From Pinus tabuliformis (Eukaryota > Streptophyta > Pinopsida > Pinales > Pinaceae), in NCBI GenBank assembly GCA_031772625.1, contig CM062811.1, forward strand, positions 646,982,606 through 647,046,605: DNA of 64,000 nucleotides. Direction: 5' to 3'. Positions 1-11,816 of this stretch are shown here, in pieces. Every line of letters starts with the position of its first letter. Positions within the stretch are counted from its first letter, which is position 1. The notes below the pieces were generated by a model. It searched no databases. It saw only the letters and a program-made list of their open reading frames with translations, and had not been told where the DNA came from. The position numbers and the translations under genes are program-made.

Positions 1-21
1 TCCCAATTTAAAAAAACGGCA

Positions 22-246
22 TTTTTTTTTTAATTACAGTGGAATCGGCAATAGGGGTAGCCTCGCGACTCACGTTGCATGGGGTTGATTCTAACCGCTA
101 CCTCTATAACCATTGGGAGCTCTGCCCGCCGCTCTATACAGCTCCAGGGTATGTCTGGGGGATTTGAACTCGTGACCTTCAGTACGGAGCCCGCCTTTCT
201 AACAAACGTCACCACATTGTGATTACCAACTCGCCTACCCCTATGG
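22..246 (-). mobile_element. tRNA-derived SINE-like element
   Basis: On the minus strand this unit has an RNA polymerase III type promoter followed by an A-rich tail. A box-A-like sequence TAGGCGAGTTGGTA lies at 237-224 and a box-B-like sequence GAGTTCAAATCC at 171-160. A unique body follows, and the unit ends in an A tract after CTGTAATT near 33-22. The box spacing (about 53 bases) is longer than in a real tRNA, and no cloverleaf 3' half or CCA context follows box B, so it is not a tRNA gene. The unit is flanked by A/T tracts on both sides and I could not define a clean target duplication. SINE is the best reading; a decayed tRNA pseudogene is the alternative. Confidence 0.6.
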
Positions 247-473
247 GGCAAAAAAAAAAAATCCGCTACTTTCACTAGATATTGTAGGTATCCATTTTTT
301 CATTAACAGTTTTTATACCCCTTTATATTTTTTCATTAACTTTGAGCTCCATTTTTTAATCCTACCAATAAATAAACCCCTTACCCCCTATTATATGCTG
401 AATATATTATGTCATCTTTTCCTCAATGTATATCCCCCAATATGAATGCACATGGTATGGTATTTCTCCCCCA

Positions 474-974
474 GTGAAGCCCCTGTGGTCCTTCCTTTGC
501 TTTGTTTTCCCTTCCTTTCTCCAAAGCTAGAATTCTCCAAGAAAGCTCTAAGTGTCCAAGAGTGTGTGAGAGAGAGAATAATGAGAGAGCTCCAAAACTG
601 AAATGACAAAAGGTTAAACTTAAAGAAGGTTACAAATCGATCCTCATAAGCCTTTTTATTAATGAGGCCTCTATTTTCTTCATTTTCCATTATTTTCCTT
701 CAATTTCCTCCTCACATGCAACCTGTGATCTTTTACCTACCTTTTTCTCCTATTTTCCTTTATTTTCATAAATAAATGTGCCAAAATACCTTTTTTCCTT
801 TTTAATGCCTTACCCATTTCCCTTTCCAATTTCCCTTAGCCATAAACACATCCAGTGATACCCACTAGGATATTTTTTCCCAACATTCATTTTGGAATAA
901 GGATCCCTTAATTGTGGTTTTATTTTACCTTTATTGACTTTTATTACATGAAATTTTAACCAGGGGTTGTTACA
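474..974 (-). repeat. LTR of chromovirus G1 (3' LTR on the minus strand)
   Basis: Read on the minus strand, this block begins TGTAACAACCCC immediately after a polypurine tract and ends in CTTCA. A diverged copy of the whole block, in the same orientation, lies at 42097-42624; both share the segment containing AGCTCTAAGTGTCCAAGA (written on the plus strand) and the run of GA dinucleotides next to it. Position after the chromodomain and polypurine tract makes this the 3' LTR of the G1 fragment. The outer boundary near 474 is estimated from where the two copies stop matching. No target duplication was found. Confidence 0.72.
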
Positions 975-991
975 GACCCCTCCCCCTTGGG
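975..991 (-). other. Polypurine tract of G1
   Basis: The minus strand reads CCAAGGGGGAGGGGTC directly before the LTR start TGTAACA. A purine run abutting the 3' LTR is the plus-strand primer for reverse transcription, so it fixes both orientation and LTR boundary. Confidence 0.75.
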
Positions 992-1269
992 AGACACTGT
1001 CCTCAATGTTAAACCACACCAAGACTTCAATAAAACCACTGAAAAGAAAACATATTTCCCATGGATCTTTATAACTTAGCTCGTTGCAGTATTTACAATG
1101 AATGACCTACTCAAAAGCAAAACATCATGACAACATGATGAGATAAAAACCATACAACTTATTGGAGCTTTATAACTTAGCTCATGGTGGTATCTACATC
1201 CATATACATATGTACGTATACCAAAACATCAACAAAACATATTCCAAACATATACAACACATCATACCA

Positions 1270-2884
1270 AAACTACTTTTCCTCCACCCGCAAACAAAGA
1301 AGGATACATGGCCCACATCTGAACTAACATCTCCCATGTAGTTTCTTTGGGCCCAAAGTGCTTCCACTGCACTTTAACTTGCTCTATGGTTCTATTCCTA
1401 AGCATGAGCTACTTCCGCTGCAATATGCGTTGAGGCTCTAGTTGGAATTCTCCTTCTTTCTCCACCTGCAATACTGACCAATTAATAACATGATCAACAT
1501 TCTCTATATACCTCTTAAGTAATGAAACATAGAAAATATCATGGACTTTCACTGTTAGAGGTAGTACAAGTCGATAGGATACTGGTCTAATCCTCTCAAG
1601 GATCTCGACAAGCCCACAATACCATGGTGCCAACTTGGTACATGATCCAATCCTCAAAGAGCTCTTCTTGGGCTTGATGTGCAAATAAAACTACTCCCCA
1701 ACTTGAAACTCCTTGAATTCCCTGTGTTGGTCCACATAACTCTTTTGTCTATCATGTGTTGCCTTTAGATTCTTCTTTACAACCTACATTTCTTGTTCCA
1801 TGCCTGCCAACATATCCGGTCTAATAAGTACCTTGTTCACTGGATCACTCCAGCTTATGGGAGTATTACAACTCTACCCATACAATGCCTTGAAAGGACG
1901 CATCCTCAATGAATCTTGATAACCATTGTTGTATGAAAACTCAATCAATGGAAGATACTCCTCCCATATTCTCTGTTGGTACATCACCTACATCCTCAAC
2001 ATATCCTCCAAGATCCTGTTGACCCTCTCTTTTAGTCCATCTATCTCTAGATGATAGGTTATATTGAAGGCCAACTTTGTACCCAAACCTACAAATAGCT
2101 CCTTCCAAAACATGGAAGTGAACTTTGCATCCCTATCTGACACAATATTCTTCGAAACACGATGTAATCTCATGATATCCCTGCTGAAAACTTGTGCCAC
2201 CTCACTAGCTAAATATGTAATCTTCAATGGAATGATGTGAGCTACCTTGCTCAACCTATCGACCATGAACATAATAGAATAATGTTGTCTCACTCTCCTC
2301 GGAAGACTTGTAATGAAATCCATGGAAATGAGCTCCCGTTTCCATTCCAAAATTGGAATAGGTTATAGTAGACCACCTAGATGCTTACAATATGCCTTTA
2401 CCTACTGATAATCCAAAAATCTAGCCATGAAATCTACCACTTCCTTCTTCAGATTCGACCAATAGTAAAAATTCTTCATCGCTATCAATGTCTTCTAATA
2501 TCCCGGGTGACCCAATTATGTCTTGACGTGAAACTCCATCAAGATAATCTTCTTGAGCTCACTGCAATCTAACACATATTTTCTATCCTTGGATCTCACA
2601 AACAATCTGTCGTGAGACGATAGTCTACATCCTGATCACCTGTACTCCATTGTAACCTATGCATAATCTCAATATACTTTTCATCCTGCTATCCTACCTA
2701 TAAGATCCTATCATGTAAATCTATCCCATAAGAGCTCATAATTTCTATATGATTCACCTGTACCTTCCTGCTAAGAACATTTGCAACCTTGTTCTCCTTT
2801 CCCTTAATGCATCTAATCTCGAAGTCAAACTTGCTAATGGTAGTGTTGATGATGCTAGACTCGCCAACCTTCAGGGGATCTCCC
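1270..2884 (-). pseudogene. Truncated chromovirus pol (RNase H tail, integrase, chromodomain)
   Basis: In minus-strand order: an RNase H tail near 2880-2740 (KFDFEI then KGKENKVA..LSRK), a decayed integrase zinc-binding region near 2560-2350, the integrase core at 2350-1988 (ISMDFITSLP, then VSDRDAKF), and the integrase C-terminus at 1684-1409 (VHDIFYVSLLKRYI, then a chromodomain-like tail with VQWKHFGPKETTWE near 1340-1300). Stops and frameshifts occur throughout, for example TAG near 1407. Protease, reverse transcriptase and gag are missing: homology stops at about 2885. Family knowledge places this layout in the Ty3/gypsy chromoviruses, where the chromodomain guides integration. It is a dead fragment. 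Confidence 0.85.
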
Positions 2885-3155
2885 CGATATGAAGTTCCAA
2901 TCAGACCTCACACCGTTTGGTTTAGGAGTCTCATCTAGTATAAAGGCCCAGTTACCAAATCCTTAAAGGTTTTCCTTGGCTCTAATTGGCAGTACAAGAG
3001 AGTGATGCAATGGTATCTTCGAAAATCAAGGGGAGTGTGCTTGGTGAGTGTGTCGTGCAACTGTGTTGAGGTTCTTCTATTACAAAAGGGGAGAGAAAAG
3101 TGAGCCTCTAAGTGATAGGTAATAGTACCACCCAAGAAGAGACACAAATGAAGTA

Positions 3156-3352
3156 GGACCTGTCCAACATTTAGTGGAATAGTCCACAACGGATGTGACA
3201 GTTATTACAACCAACAAAAAAGCGAAGATCCATCTAACATCCAATGGAATAGTCCACAATAGATGTGAAGATTGTTATAACCAATCAACAAGGAGAATAT
3301 TTCTAGTATCCTATAGAATAGTCCACAAGGATGAGACAATGATAACAACCAT
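3156..3352. repeat. Three-copy degenerate tandem repeat, about 75 bp period
   Basis: Three segments share a core GGAATAGTCCACAA followed by GATGTGA-like sequence and a TTA(C/T)AACC end: about 3156-3211, 3232-3283 and 3306-3350. The third core reads AGAATAGTCCACAA. No coding role is visible. Confidence 0.6.
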
Positions 3353-4289
3353 TACAACACATTCTCAACAAGATAAGCACTAAAATAACCGAAATAGTTC
3401 AACTATCTTAGTACATGTGAAAGAAAACATGAAATAAAAACGTCCACAGAATAGTCTTACAAACATTCATAGTTCATGCATGAAGAACATGTTGGCCTTA
3501 AAATTCTTATGTTATTAAGCAAAAGTTCCAAGACACATATTTACATTGTACATCACTAGCCCCAGTAGTGGGACATTGGAGCCACTCCTTGCTCCTCAAA
3601 GAACTAGTTGATCTCTCTAATGCCTTGCGGGAGGAGCCAAGGTGAAAAGTCCTTTGCTCATACAATGAGGGGTATATGTAACCAAAAGGGTGATGCTTCC
3701 CCATTGTGACTCTTTGACTACCCTCATGAATTTTCAACTTCCTATGCCTTTTCAACTTACATGACTCTTCATATTCATGTGTGTACTTTGGAATTACACT
3801 TTAAAACACATTTAATTACAATATACATGGTCCAAAATAGTGATGTGGTATATGACAACTCATGACACAACTTGACATGACACTTCTGACACGAACTAGT
3901 TTGATGATGTGGAAATGTTAAGTCGTTATTGCTGCTAAGTGCTAGATGTGTTCTTAGATATGATTTCTCTTCTCCTCTGCATAGCTTAGTGATTCGAGGT
4001 CTTCAATGATCTTTGATCTTGGAATGTGGTTGCAAAATTGTGTCCATTTTCTTTCTCTTGATAGGTCCACTCGTAATTTCACCTACAAGTGAGTCTTTAG
4101 GCATGCTTCCCTCCTTCTTCTCCTTCTTCTCCTTCTTCATCATCTCACAATGACTTGATCATGTACCTGTTCCTGCAATTCACTCATGACGGGACGACAT
4201 CAATCTCAAGACTCCCTATTCTAAGGGGATGCATTATTATCCATGAATTGAGCACAAGACAAGTCATTGACTGGGAGGAAAGGCTCAAT

Positions 4290-4865
4290 GAAAATGCATT
4301 GCACAGTTCCAACTGATAGGGAGAGAGCTTGATCACTGAGATTGCGCAAAGCGTAGCTCAAGCTTGGCTAAGGAACTTTTCTACACAGTCCTCAATGAGG
4401 AGAAAAATTTCAGTGCCCATTAAGGGTCATAATTGCACAATTCAATCAAGCAGTAGTTGTTGTAGGATGGGACCCTGAGAGGCTAGACTGTGCAGTTTCA
4501 AGAGGCAGTGGGGACTAGGCAGCAGAGAGGTTTGAAGGGAAAATATGCGCAGTTTCTGGGGGAAATGAGCTTCAACTGAGGGAATAGCACTAGAGGAAGC
4601 ATCTGCCTTGTTTCAGAGGCCAAGGGAGGCTAGGCTCTCTACACATTGTGCAGTTACAATATGCAAGGTAAAAGCTTAAGGGTTGAAGGTGCAAAGTGTG
4701 CAGTTCAAGGAAGATTGGGATGCACAACTGTGCAATTCTAGAGGTCAAGGGAGACTGTTGGACTCTAGAATTGGGTAGAACCGCCCTGGAGGAAAGTTCT
4801 TGTGCATTGTGTATTTCTAGGTAGCAAGGTCACATCAATGAGGGTTGATATTGCGCAATGTGTAA
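4290..4865. repeat. Irregular family of TG(T/C)GCAGTTTC motifs
   Basis: About nine related words occur within 575 bases: near 4291 (TTGCACAGTTCC), 4345 (TTGCGCAAAGC), 4432 (TTGCACAATTC), 4489 (TGTGCAGTTTC), 4546 (TGCGCAGTTTC), 4646 (TGTGCAGTTAC), 4697 (TGTGCAGTTC), 4729 (TGTGCAATTC) and 4851 (TTGCGCAATG). Several are followed by AAG or AGAGG(C/T)-A-GGG. Spacing is 30-120 bases and not regular, so this looks like a worn tandem array. Confidence 0.45.
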
Positions 4866-5038
4866 CTCAGTCTAGGGTCGATGAATCTAGGTTGCCTGAT
4901 CAGGAAGATTTTCTGAAAATGGCTAAGTGCGGGTGGGAGATGGACTCGTGCTAAGTGCGAGTGGGATATGGACTCGTGATGAACTTGAACTACGATAACA
5001 CACTTAGCATACTTTAACGACACAAAAACGTAGATCAT

Positions 5039-5326
5039 AAAAACAAAAAAAAACAAAAAACAAAAAAAACAAAAACAAAAAACAAAAAAAACAAAAACAA
5101 AAAACAAAACAAAAAATAAAAAACAAAACAAAAAACAAAAAACAAAAAACAAAATACAAAAACAAAAACAAAAAACAAAAAACAAAAAACAAAAAACAAA
5201 AAACAAAAAACAAAAAACAAAAAACAAAAAACAAAAAAACAAAAGCAAAAAACAAAAAAAAACCAAAAACAAAAAACAAAAAACAAAAAACAAAAACAAA
5301 AAAACAAAAAAACAAAAAACAAAGCA
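5039..5326. repeat. AAAAAAC low-complexity tract (about 290 bp)
   Basis: The plus strand consists almost only of A runs of three to eight bases separated by single C residues, most often as AAAAAAC heptamers, with rare G or T. On the minus strand three overlapping frames translate to Phe/Leu/Cys/Val-rich text in every phase; this is a by-product of composition, not a membrane protein. Confidence 0.95.
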
Positions 5327-6634
5327 TTCCCCTTTGTGTGACTGTCTCATGACAAGATGCGACAAGTGAGACACTTAATATAGACTTTGGGATGACTGTG
5401 ATGAGACTTGTGTGCCAACACTCAAGACTTTGTGTTTGAGTTCGAAAGATGTTTACATGGTTAGGAAAACTCATTTACACAAAGACCAACCTTTGAAACC
5501 ACCATAAGAAGCTCACAAACATTATAGAACATCCAAACATGCCCAAAAACGACAGTTAATCCAAAAAGAAAAAGGGACCAAAGAACTTCAAGAAAAATCA
5601 TGGAATGAGCTTGAGTGTTTGCAACAATCAAGGAAAATACTAAGGAAGGCTCTGAAATTTGTGTGCAAGACAAAATTTTGGAGGGTCTTGCGGCATCTAC
5701 AACACTTGACAACACACTGGTTGAATTCCAGCTTCTCTGTCTTGGTTAGTTTCTTCTGTGCAAGGCCTTGGTTCCTCAAGGAGTATTGATTCATCACGTA
5801 GATCACTTTGGCCTTCCCACTTACCCCATAGGCAAACATGGTCCCCTTTATACCTTCTCAGTTGAACAAAAAACAAGATTCAATGTGATCACAATGTTTT
5901 GAGTTGGGAAGGGTAGTTTGGCTCGTGAGCTTAATATTTTCATAGTATATTTTTTCATCTCTTGTGTTTCTACGCTACTAGCAGATCTGAACAGTACCCC
6001 GACTGAGTCACATAGGAACACAAACATTGCTCCACTGCCATCGAGCCTGGATAGTACCCCGGTAGAGTTGCTTTATTCACCTATTTGCACAAGTAGCCTC
6101 TCTTCTTTCACCTTTATTTATTTATTTAAATAGAATTGTACATTGACACTTATTTATTTTGGGGCAGAAGAGGGATCCCGACTTATTGAGAGAAAAATAG
6201 GTTTTTCCTTCAGAGAAGCATATAAATACCTCCGATTTAGGTTTTCTCGTTTAGATTTTCTCCTTCTCTATTTCTACTAATTAGATAATCTTGAGAACAC
6301 TAGCATAAAAATAGAGTATAGGCATGAGGTTTCCAGACTAGCCATGGGTTCATGGTTGGACCAAAATTCTCCTTACGGAAGGATCATATTTTCCGTCAGA
6401 AATTCATTGGCAAAAAGATGTAACCAACACAAGGAAGACAGAGAGAAGACTAGCCAAATGCTGCAGTGTCACAAGACTCTTTAGACTTCAGCCACACACA
6501 CATTTAGAAGCCACAACACAATCAGACACAACACTTATTTACATAACAAAAACAACACAAAATTCAAGCAAAGAAACAAACGGAAAACAACGAAATACTT
6601 TTCACATAGTGCGGGGCACAACCGCGGATCTTAA

Positions 6635-7760
6635 TTGAAAATATTGTTTTAAGTCTTGGCCATTGAGAGGGAGAGAGTCAATCTTCCTGTCAAGTGATTG
6701 AAGAAAATACATGTGCTGGCCAAGCTTCTCATGTACTCTGTATGGACCAATCCACAGGGACTAAAACTTAGTGTGTTTGCCTTTGTCCTTCTAGGATTTC
6801 TCCCACTTTAATACTAAGTTACCCACACTAAAACTATTTTTCCCTACATAATTTCTATCAAACCACCTCTTGGTACGACTCTGGTGAAGTAAAAAAAAAT
6901 TATTTAGCTTTCAACCTTTCTTCCTGTAGCTTCTACAAAGTGTCCATCTTAGGCTGAACTAAAAGACATGTCTTGCCTTGGGACTCTTGGGGTAGTTGGC
7001 GGGCAAGTAGATGTTCAGCGGGAGGATGATTTCCGTACACGAGGAAAGTAATGGGAGGTGTTCAGAGAAGGCTTAGGCATGACCCAGTCAGCCCATAAGG
7101 CATTTACCAAAGTAGAGTGCCAGTTTCACTATTCAGAGAATATGGTCTTTTTGATGATACATATGAGGTTCTTGTTCGTGGATTCAACAAGACCATTCCC
7201 CTGCAGATAATAATTAGTTGAATTTTTTAATATAATACCATTTTCCAATGAAAATCCATAAAGTCTTAACGACGAAAAATATGTTTCATTGTCGAAAACA
7301 AGTGACGTAGGAATGTCGAACTTGGAGATGATGTTCTACTACAGAAAATTGATGACTTCCTGATCATTCACCTGTTTTAGTGGAACTGCCTCTGTCCACC
7401 GCATGAAATAGTATGTAGTAGTTAGGATATAGTGGTGTTGCTTCGATGAGTGCAAGAAAATTTCCCCAATGATATCCAAGCCCCACTGTTTAAAAGGTTC
7501 TTCCATTACAATGGGCTGCAGTGGGGCTGTTGACTTCTTATTTCTATCGGCACACCTTTGACAGACCAGACACTTTCGGGCATAGGCCTGAGCTTATTTG
7601 AATAATGTATGCCAATAAAAGTCAACTCAGATAACCTTATGTGTTGTAGTGTTTCTTACAAAGTGTCCCCCAGTTGTTCCGTCGTGGAGATCACATAATA
7701 CATTTTCTGAATCGTGTGCCTCCAAACACCTGAGCAGTACTCCATTGTGGTGCTTCCTGA
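6635..7760 (-). pseudogene. Element T integrase
   Basis: Integrase inserts the element DNA into the genome. On the minus strand the HHCC zinc-binding region is visible near 7690-7555 (GGHFVRNTTTHK, then CLVCQRCADR), followed by the catalytic core near 7510-7130 (FKQWGLDIIGEIF with the first Asp, LTTTYYFMRWTEAVP, then SLVFDNETYF with the second Asp, and NGLVESTNK with the Glu). The C-terminal part near 6830-6640 has NLVLKWEKS, KGKHTKF and ends NGQDLKQYF. Several in-frame stops interrupt it. No chromodomain follows, which fits Tat and not chromovirus. Confidence 0.82.
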
Positions 7761-7984
7761 ATATCACCCCATGCACCAAATAATATGATAATGCTTTAAT
7801 TCAGAGTGCCCTCTTCTTCCGTGTAGAGAAGTGAGAGGGTATTTTTCCATGCTTGAGGTATTGGTGCACATCTGTGTACCAAGAGTTTACGTCCGTAGTG
7901 GGGGATGCTCGCTCAACGTTGTACATTTGAATATGTTACTCCCATCCTACAAGTTCTTCTTCTTCCTCTTTTGTGTTTACTACC

Positions 7985-9330
7985 TCTGCTGCTAACTAGA
8001 AAAGACAATGACCCTTTATTGTGTGAACTGGCATGATGTATAGTTCATATTCCTGTAACCTGGTCATCCAGTTCTCCCTCCTTTCGCCCAAATCTTGTTG
8101 AACAAGTAGTGATCTAACTGTTGGGTGTGGAACAAAGATAACACAATGGTTCTTTAACAAATAGAGTCTGAAGTGCTTTAGCGCCTTGTACACTACATAA
8201 GTCTATTTGTCCACGACGAGGTAATTAAGCTTTGGTCCATGCAAAATTCCACCCATGAAGGAGATAGATCTTTCATAGTTCAACTCATCCTTGTGAGTGA
8301 GCACAGTAGTAAGAGAAGTGTCGAAAGAAAAAGTGTAGAGCAATAAGTCTTCACTAAAGTCGGGGTTGTATAACCAGGTGCTTCTACTATATCTTATTTG
8401 ATATGGGAAAACATGTCCTTTTCCGTCTTGTCCAATTTATAGACCACGCCCTTCTTGATCATCTCATGTATTGGTTTAACAATCAGGGCATAGTCGGAGA
8501 TGAATTTACGGAGGAAGTTGATCTTCCCCAAGAAATACTGCATTTTTTCCTTGTTCACGGGATGGGGAATCTGCGTGATGGTCCTAACCCTATCTGGGTC
8601 TACCTTGATCCCACTTTTAGAAATGATGTGTCCCAGGAGGTTACCTTTAGACACTGCAAAGATACTCTTCTTTGGATTCAAGGATATCCCGTATTTACGA
8701 CATCACTCAAAAATATTCTTCAGATGGCGCAGGTGGTCTGACCTCTGTTTGGAGAATATTGTCACATCATCAAGATAGACCACTACGCTCTATCCAATAA
8801 TCCTGCGAAAGGCGATGTCCATCGCATGTTGGAATGTTGCACCAACATTGACTAGCCCAAATGACATTCATCGAAATGCGAATGTGCCCCACTTCGTCCT
8901 GAAAGTAGTTTTTAATCTGTCAGGATCTACCACTAGAACCTGGTTGTATCCTGAGAATATATCAAGAAAAGAAAACATTTCAGCCCCAAATATTGTTTTC
9001 AATATTTGTTCCATGGATGACATGGGGTAGTTATCCTTGTCCGAGGCATGGTTGAGATTCTGAAAATCTACACACAGGTGGATCTCCCTAGACTACTTTC
9101 TCATAGGTGCCAAGTTTAATACCCACGTTAAATGTCGCACCTTGTAGATGATCCGAGCATCTAGCAGTTTTCTCAACTCCTTTTGTATGAGGGGCTCAAG
9201 CGTTGGATGAACTTTCCTCAATTTTTGTTGAAATGGCTTGGCCCCTTCCTTGATTAGTATTACATGTTGGATGATTCACGTGCCATATGACTTGAGTTCA
9301 TCATATCTCCATGCAAAGACATCCTGGTAC
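7985..9330 (-). pseudogene. Element T reverse transcriptase and RNase H
   Basis: Minus-strand reading shows the connection to the upstream domain (YQDVFAW near 9330), the RT fingers and palm (KLRKVHPTLEPLI, FSFLDIFSGYNQV near 9020, MSFGLVNVGATFQ near 8870), the catalytic motif VVYLDDVTIF near 8790-8765, the thumb (NPKKSIFAVSKGNLLGHIIS near 8680) and the RNase H with its end near 8190-7990 (KHFRLYLLKN, ENWMTRLQEYEL). The Tyr-x-Asp-Asp motif is intact. Stops lie in FAFR*MSFG, IIG*SVVV and later, so the frame is not functional. It would copy element RNA into DNA in virus-like particles. Confidence 0.85.
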
Positions 9331-9485
9331 TATTTGAACAAGTGGATGAAGGATTGCCTCTCTTGTTGTGTGCAGCAAGTACTGATATTGACATATTTCA
9401 TATCTTTCTCAGTTCCCAAGTTGATTTTCTCACGTGAAAACGTGGAACTATGGGTCTTGGAATTAATGAGCCCACGCAAGTGTTT

Positions 9486-10421
9486 CTACATATCATAGAT
9501 ATTCTTTAATGAAACCACAGACTTGGGGATGGGGTTCCCTTTACTTGCATTGGATGCATCTTGCAGTGCCTTTTCATGCTCGTCCTCATCAATTGTCGTG
9601 TCCTTGAATACGTTAGTGTTCGCCATAAAATACAGTATATTTTGGTCGTCATAAAAAACACGTAAGTTAGTGATATTATCCGGGACAAAAGGTTTATACA
9701 AAATTTCAATAGAAAATTCATCCCTTAAAGGTGACATCCTAGCAGCAGCGTTTTCCAAGGCATCTGCAACTGCATTATACATTCTTAGAACTGGAATAAT
9801 ATTAAAAAATTGGAAGTGAGAGATGAGTTGCCATACCTCTTGTTGATAACTTTTAAGATGAGGTGACACACAATGTATAGTGTTACATACCTGACGCACC
9901 GTGATTTCAGAGTCACCTACCACTTTTAGGGTGGTAACATTGAGCTCGATGGCCTTCTGTAAACCCAAGATGAGTGCTCCATACTTTGAAATGTTATTCA
10001 TGCACTCAAATTCCATGTGGCTAGAGATCAAATGTTTTCTCTATAGCAGGTCTATTAAAACACAACCAACACTAGAGCCCTCCCACATCTTGGATCCATC
10101 GAAATACATAGTCCACATATCATATGTACAGGGATTGTTGACTGCACTAGTACCACTACTATTATCAATTGTATATAGTTCATTATCGCCAGTTGGGCAT
10201 GGAAAGAGATCTAACTGTGTGTCTAGCAAAACTAGGAATGGCTTTGCAAGATAACACCCCAACTGTGTCTCCAAAAAATAATTTCTAAATAATAGTTTTT
10301 TGAAAGCTATTAGCTCGTTATGTCTATTCAAGGGAGTCATTGTGTGCTTCATGTATCTCTCTGACTCTACCTGAATCTGATTATTCATGCCCTTGTATGG
10401 AAGCCATAGGTGTGACTAGTC
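9486..10421 (-). pseudogene. Element T protease tail plus extra RNase H-like domain, upstream of RT
   Basis: The minus-strand reading starts with the protease end SHLWLPYKG just inside 10421, then RYMKHTMTPLNRHNE, then an RNase H fold: MYFDGSK near 10105 (first Asp), FECMNNISKYGALILGL near 10005, VVGDSEITVRQV near 9900 (Asp), and NAVADALENAAARMS near 9770 (last Asp). A spacer ending near 9486 leads into RT. The family copy normally has Glu where YGAL stands, so the catalytic Glu seems lost. A second, archaeal-type RNase H is known in Tat elements, but there it follows the ordinary RNase H; here it precedes RT. One stop lies after VLIDLL. Confidence 0.78.
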
Positions 10422-10426
10422 TGTGG

Positions 10427-11816
10427 TGTTAGCACCCTGTAATTGAACCTCTAGGCTGAGAAAAAGTTTACAGGAGTAACCACAAACCTCTTTGGGCTAG
10501 AAACTAGTCTTTTCTAACTGGAGGGGGCTCCCTCACTAGAAAAATTATGAAGGTAAATAACACTTAAGCTCAGGGACTGCAGAGACCAGATCTGAAAATA
10601 AACCTAAGATTCAATGTGAGTTGTTGGTGGATTTAGGAAAAGGGCCACTGAGGCATGAAACCAAAGCCACAGTTCAAATTTCTAAAATGAAACACTAGTG
10701 CTTACATAAGCCACCTATAGAAACAGAGGCAAGATAGGTACATATTTCAAAGTTGATATCAATTGTAGTATAGTGAAGAAATTGGAAAAACATATAACAA
10801 TATTTAATCAAATGCAACAGAGCGCATCATGAATTTTGCTACATACTTTCATGACCAAATATTGAGAAGAACAACAATGATAGAGCACCTAACTAAGGAT
10901 GAATTCCATCATAATAGAAAAACCAACAGTCAACCAGAGCATCAAGAGATGAATTCTAGAGAACTTCTTCAGAAATCTACTTTAAAAGTGAGACTATAAT
11001 AAGATATTCAAATTAACAATTGCACGAAAAGAAGCACAGTAACTCGAAAGGCATACCACATGAATATTTGAACCACAGTGACAAAAACCTGCACTGATAT
11101 TTTTATTCAAATAACATAATCACATACACACAGGGCCTCTTTTGATTTCCAACCCTTCTTCCATATTCTGCTTAGGTTTTTATACATTTTCAGTAAAGTA
11201 AAGGAATATGACTAGATGCATTGTATCCATTATCCATTGAGTGGATCAAATCCAGCTAAACTTAGAAACATCATGTTTTTAGAACTAAAGATGAAATAAA
11301 ACTGAAATAAAACTAATAAAACTACAACATTATCCTTAAATAAAATCAATTCTATCCTATCTACTAACTGATGTCTTATCCATTCATTTTTATTCCTATC
11401 CTTAATCATCAAAACAACAAGGTTCGGGCTTGATACAAAAACAGAAAAATCATGCAGTCTGAGTTACGCAACGAGTGAAGGATTGTGTAGCAGTTGCCTA
11501 GTAAGCTCCAACTTAGCATGTACATGTGTGGCATCGAATGGTAGTAAGACGATGAGGATGATGACAAGGTGGTTGAGGTGGAGAGGGACCCATCTGATGT
11601 TTCTTTTCACATGTACAAGCTTCAAATTTGTCCAATTCAACTCTTGTGCAACAAAACTTGAATGTCTAAAGTTGGGTTGTCCTTCCCGCTCCAAAACAAA
11701 AAAGTGTCTAACAACTCATCATCATGCACCTTATGACTCCCAACAAGCATCAAAATACCAAAATCCTCCATAATTTTCCTCAAAAACATGTAACCCTAGG
11801 TAACTGCAAAATGAGC
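10427..11816. other. Left noncoding arm of E
   Basis: About 1.4 kb between the E terminus and the end of its ORF. It is A/T-rich with no protein-like frame and no match by eye to the right arm of E. If E is an LTR element its 3' LTR must lie here. Confidence 0.5.

Larger units (their letters stand above)
2885..6620. other. Noncoding stretch, no gene recognised
   Basis: No reading frame here resembles a known protein. The left end is the break of chromovirus G1; the right part may be 3' noncoding and LTR sequence of the Tat-like element T, whose integrase ends near 6635, but I could not find an LTR boundary. Contents worth recording: a three-copy degenerate tandem repeat (3156-3352), a TTCTCC microsatellite near 4111-4139, a dispersed TGTGCAGTT motif family (4290-4865), an AAAAAAC tract (5039-5326), and a TATAAATA sequence on the plus strand at 6221-6228 followed by a T/C-rich leader-like stretch, which could be an LTR promoter but has no other support. 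Confidence 0.5.

Noticed and set aside
2935..3189. 84-codon minus-strand frame next to G1
   Set aside because: No similarity to integrase or RT text and overlaps the tandem repeat; probably chance.
4835..5474. Phe/Leu/Cys/Val-rich frames that look like a membrane protein
   Set aside because: They are translations of the AAAAAAC tract in all three phases of the minus strand.
6221..6228. TATAAATA as promoter of a plus-strand gene
   Set aside because: No ORF or element body follows in this orientation; left as an unproven LTR promoter candidate.
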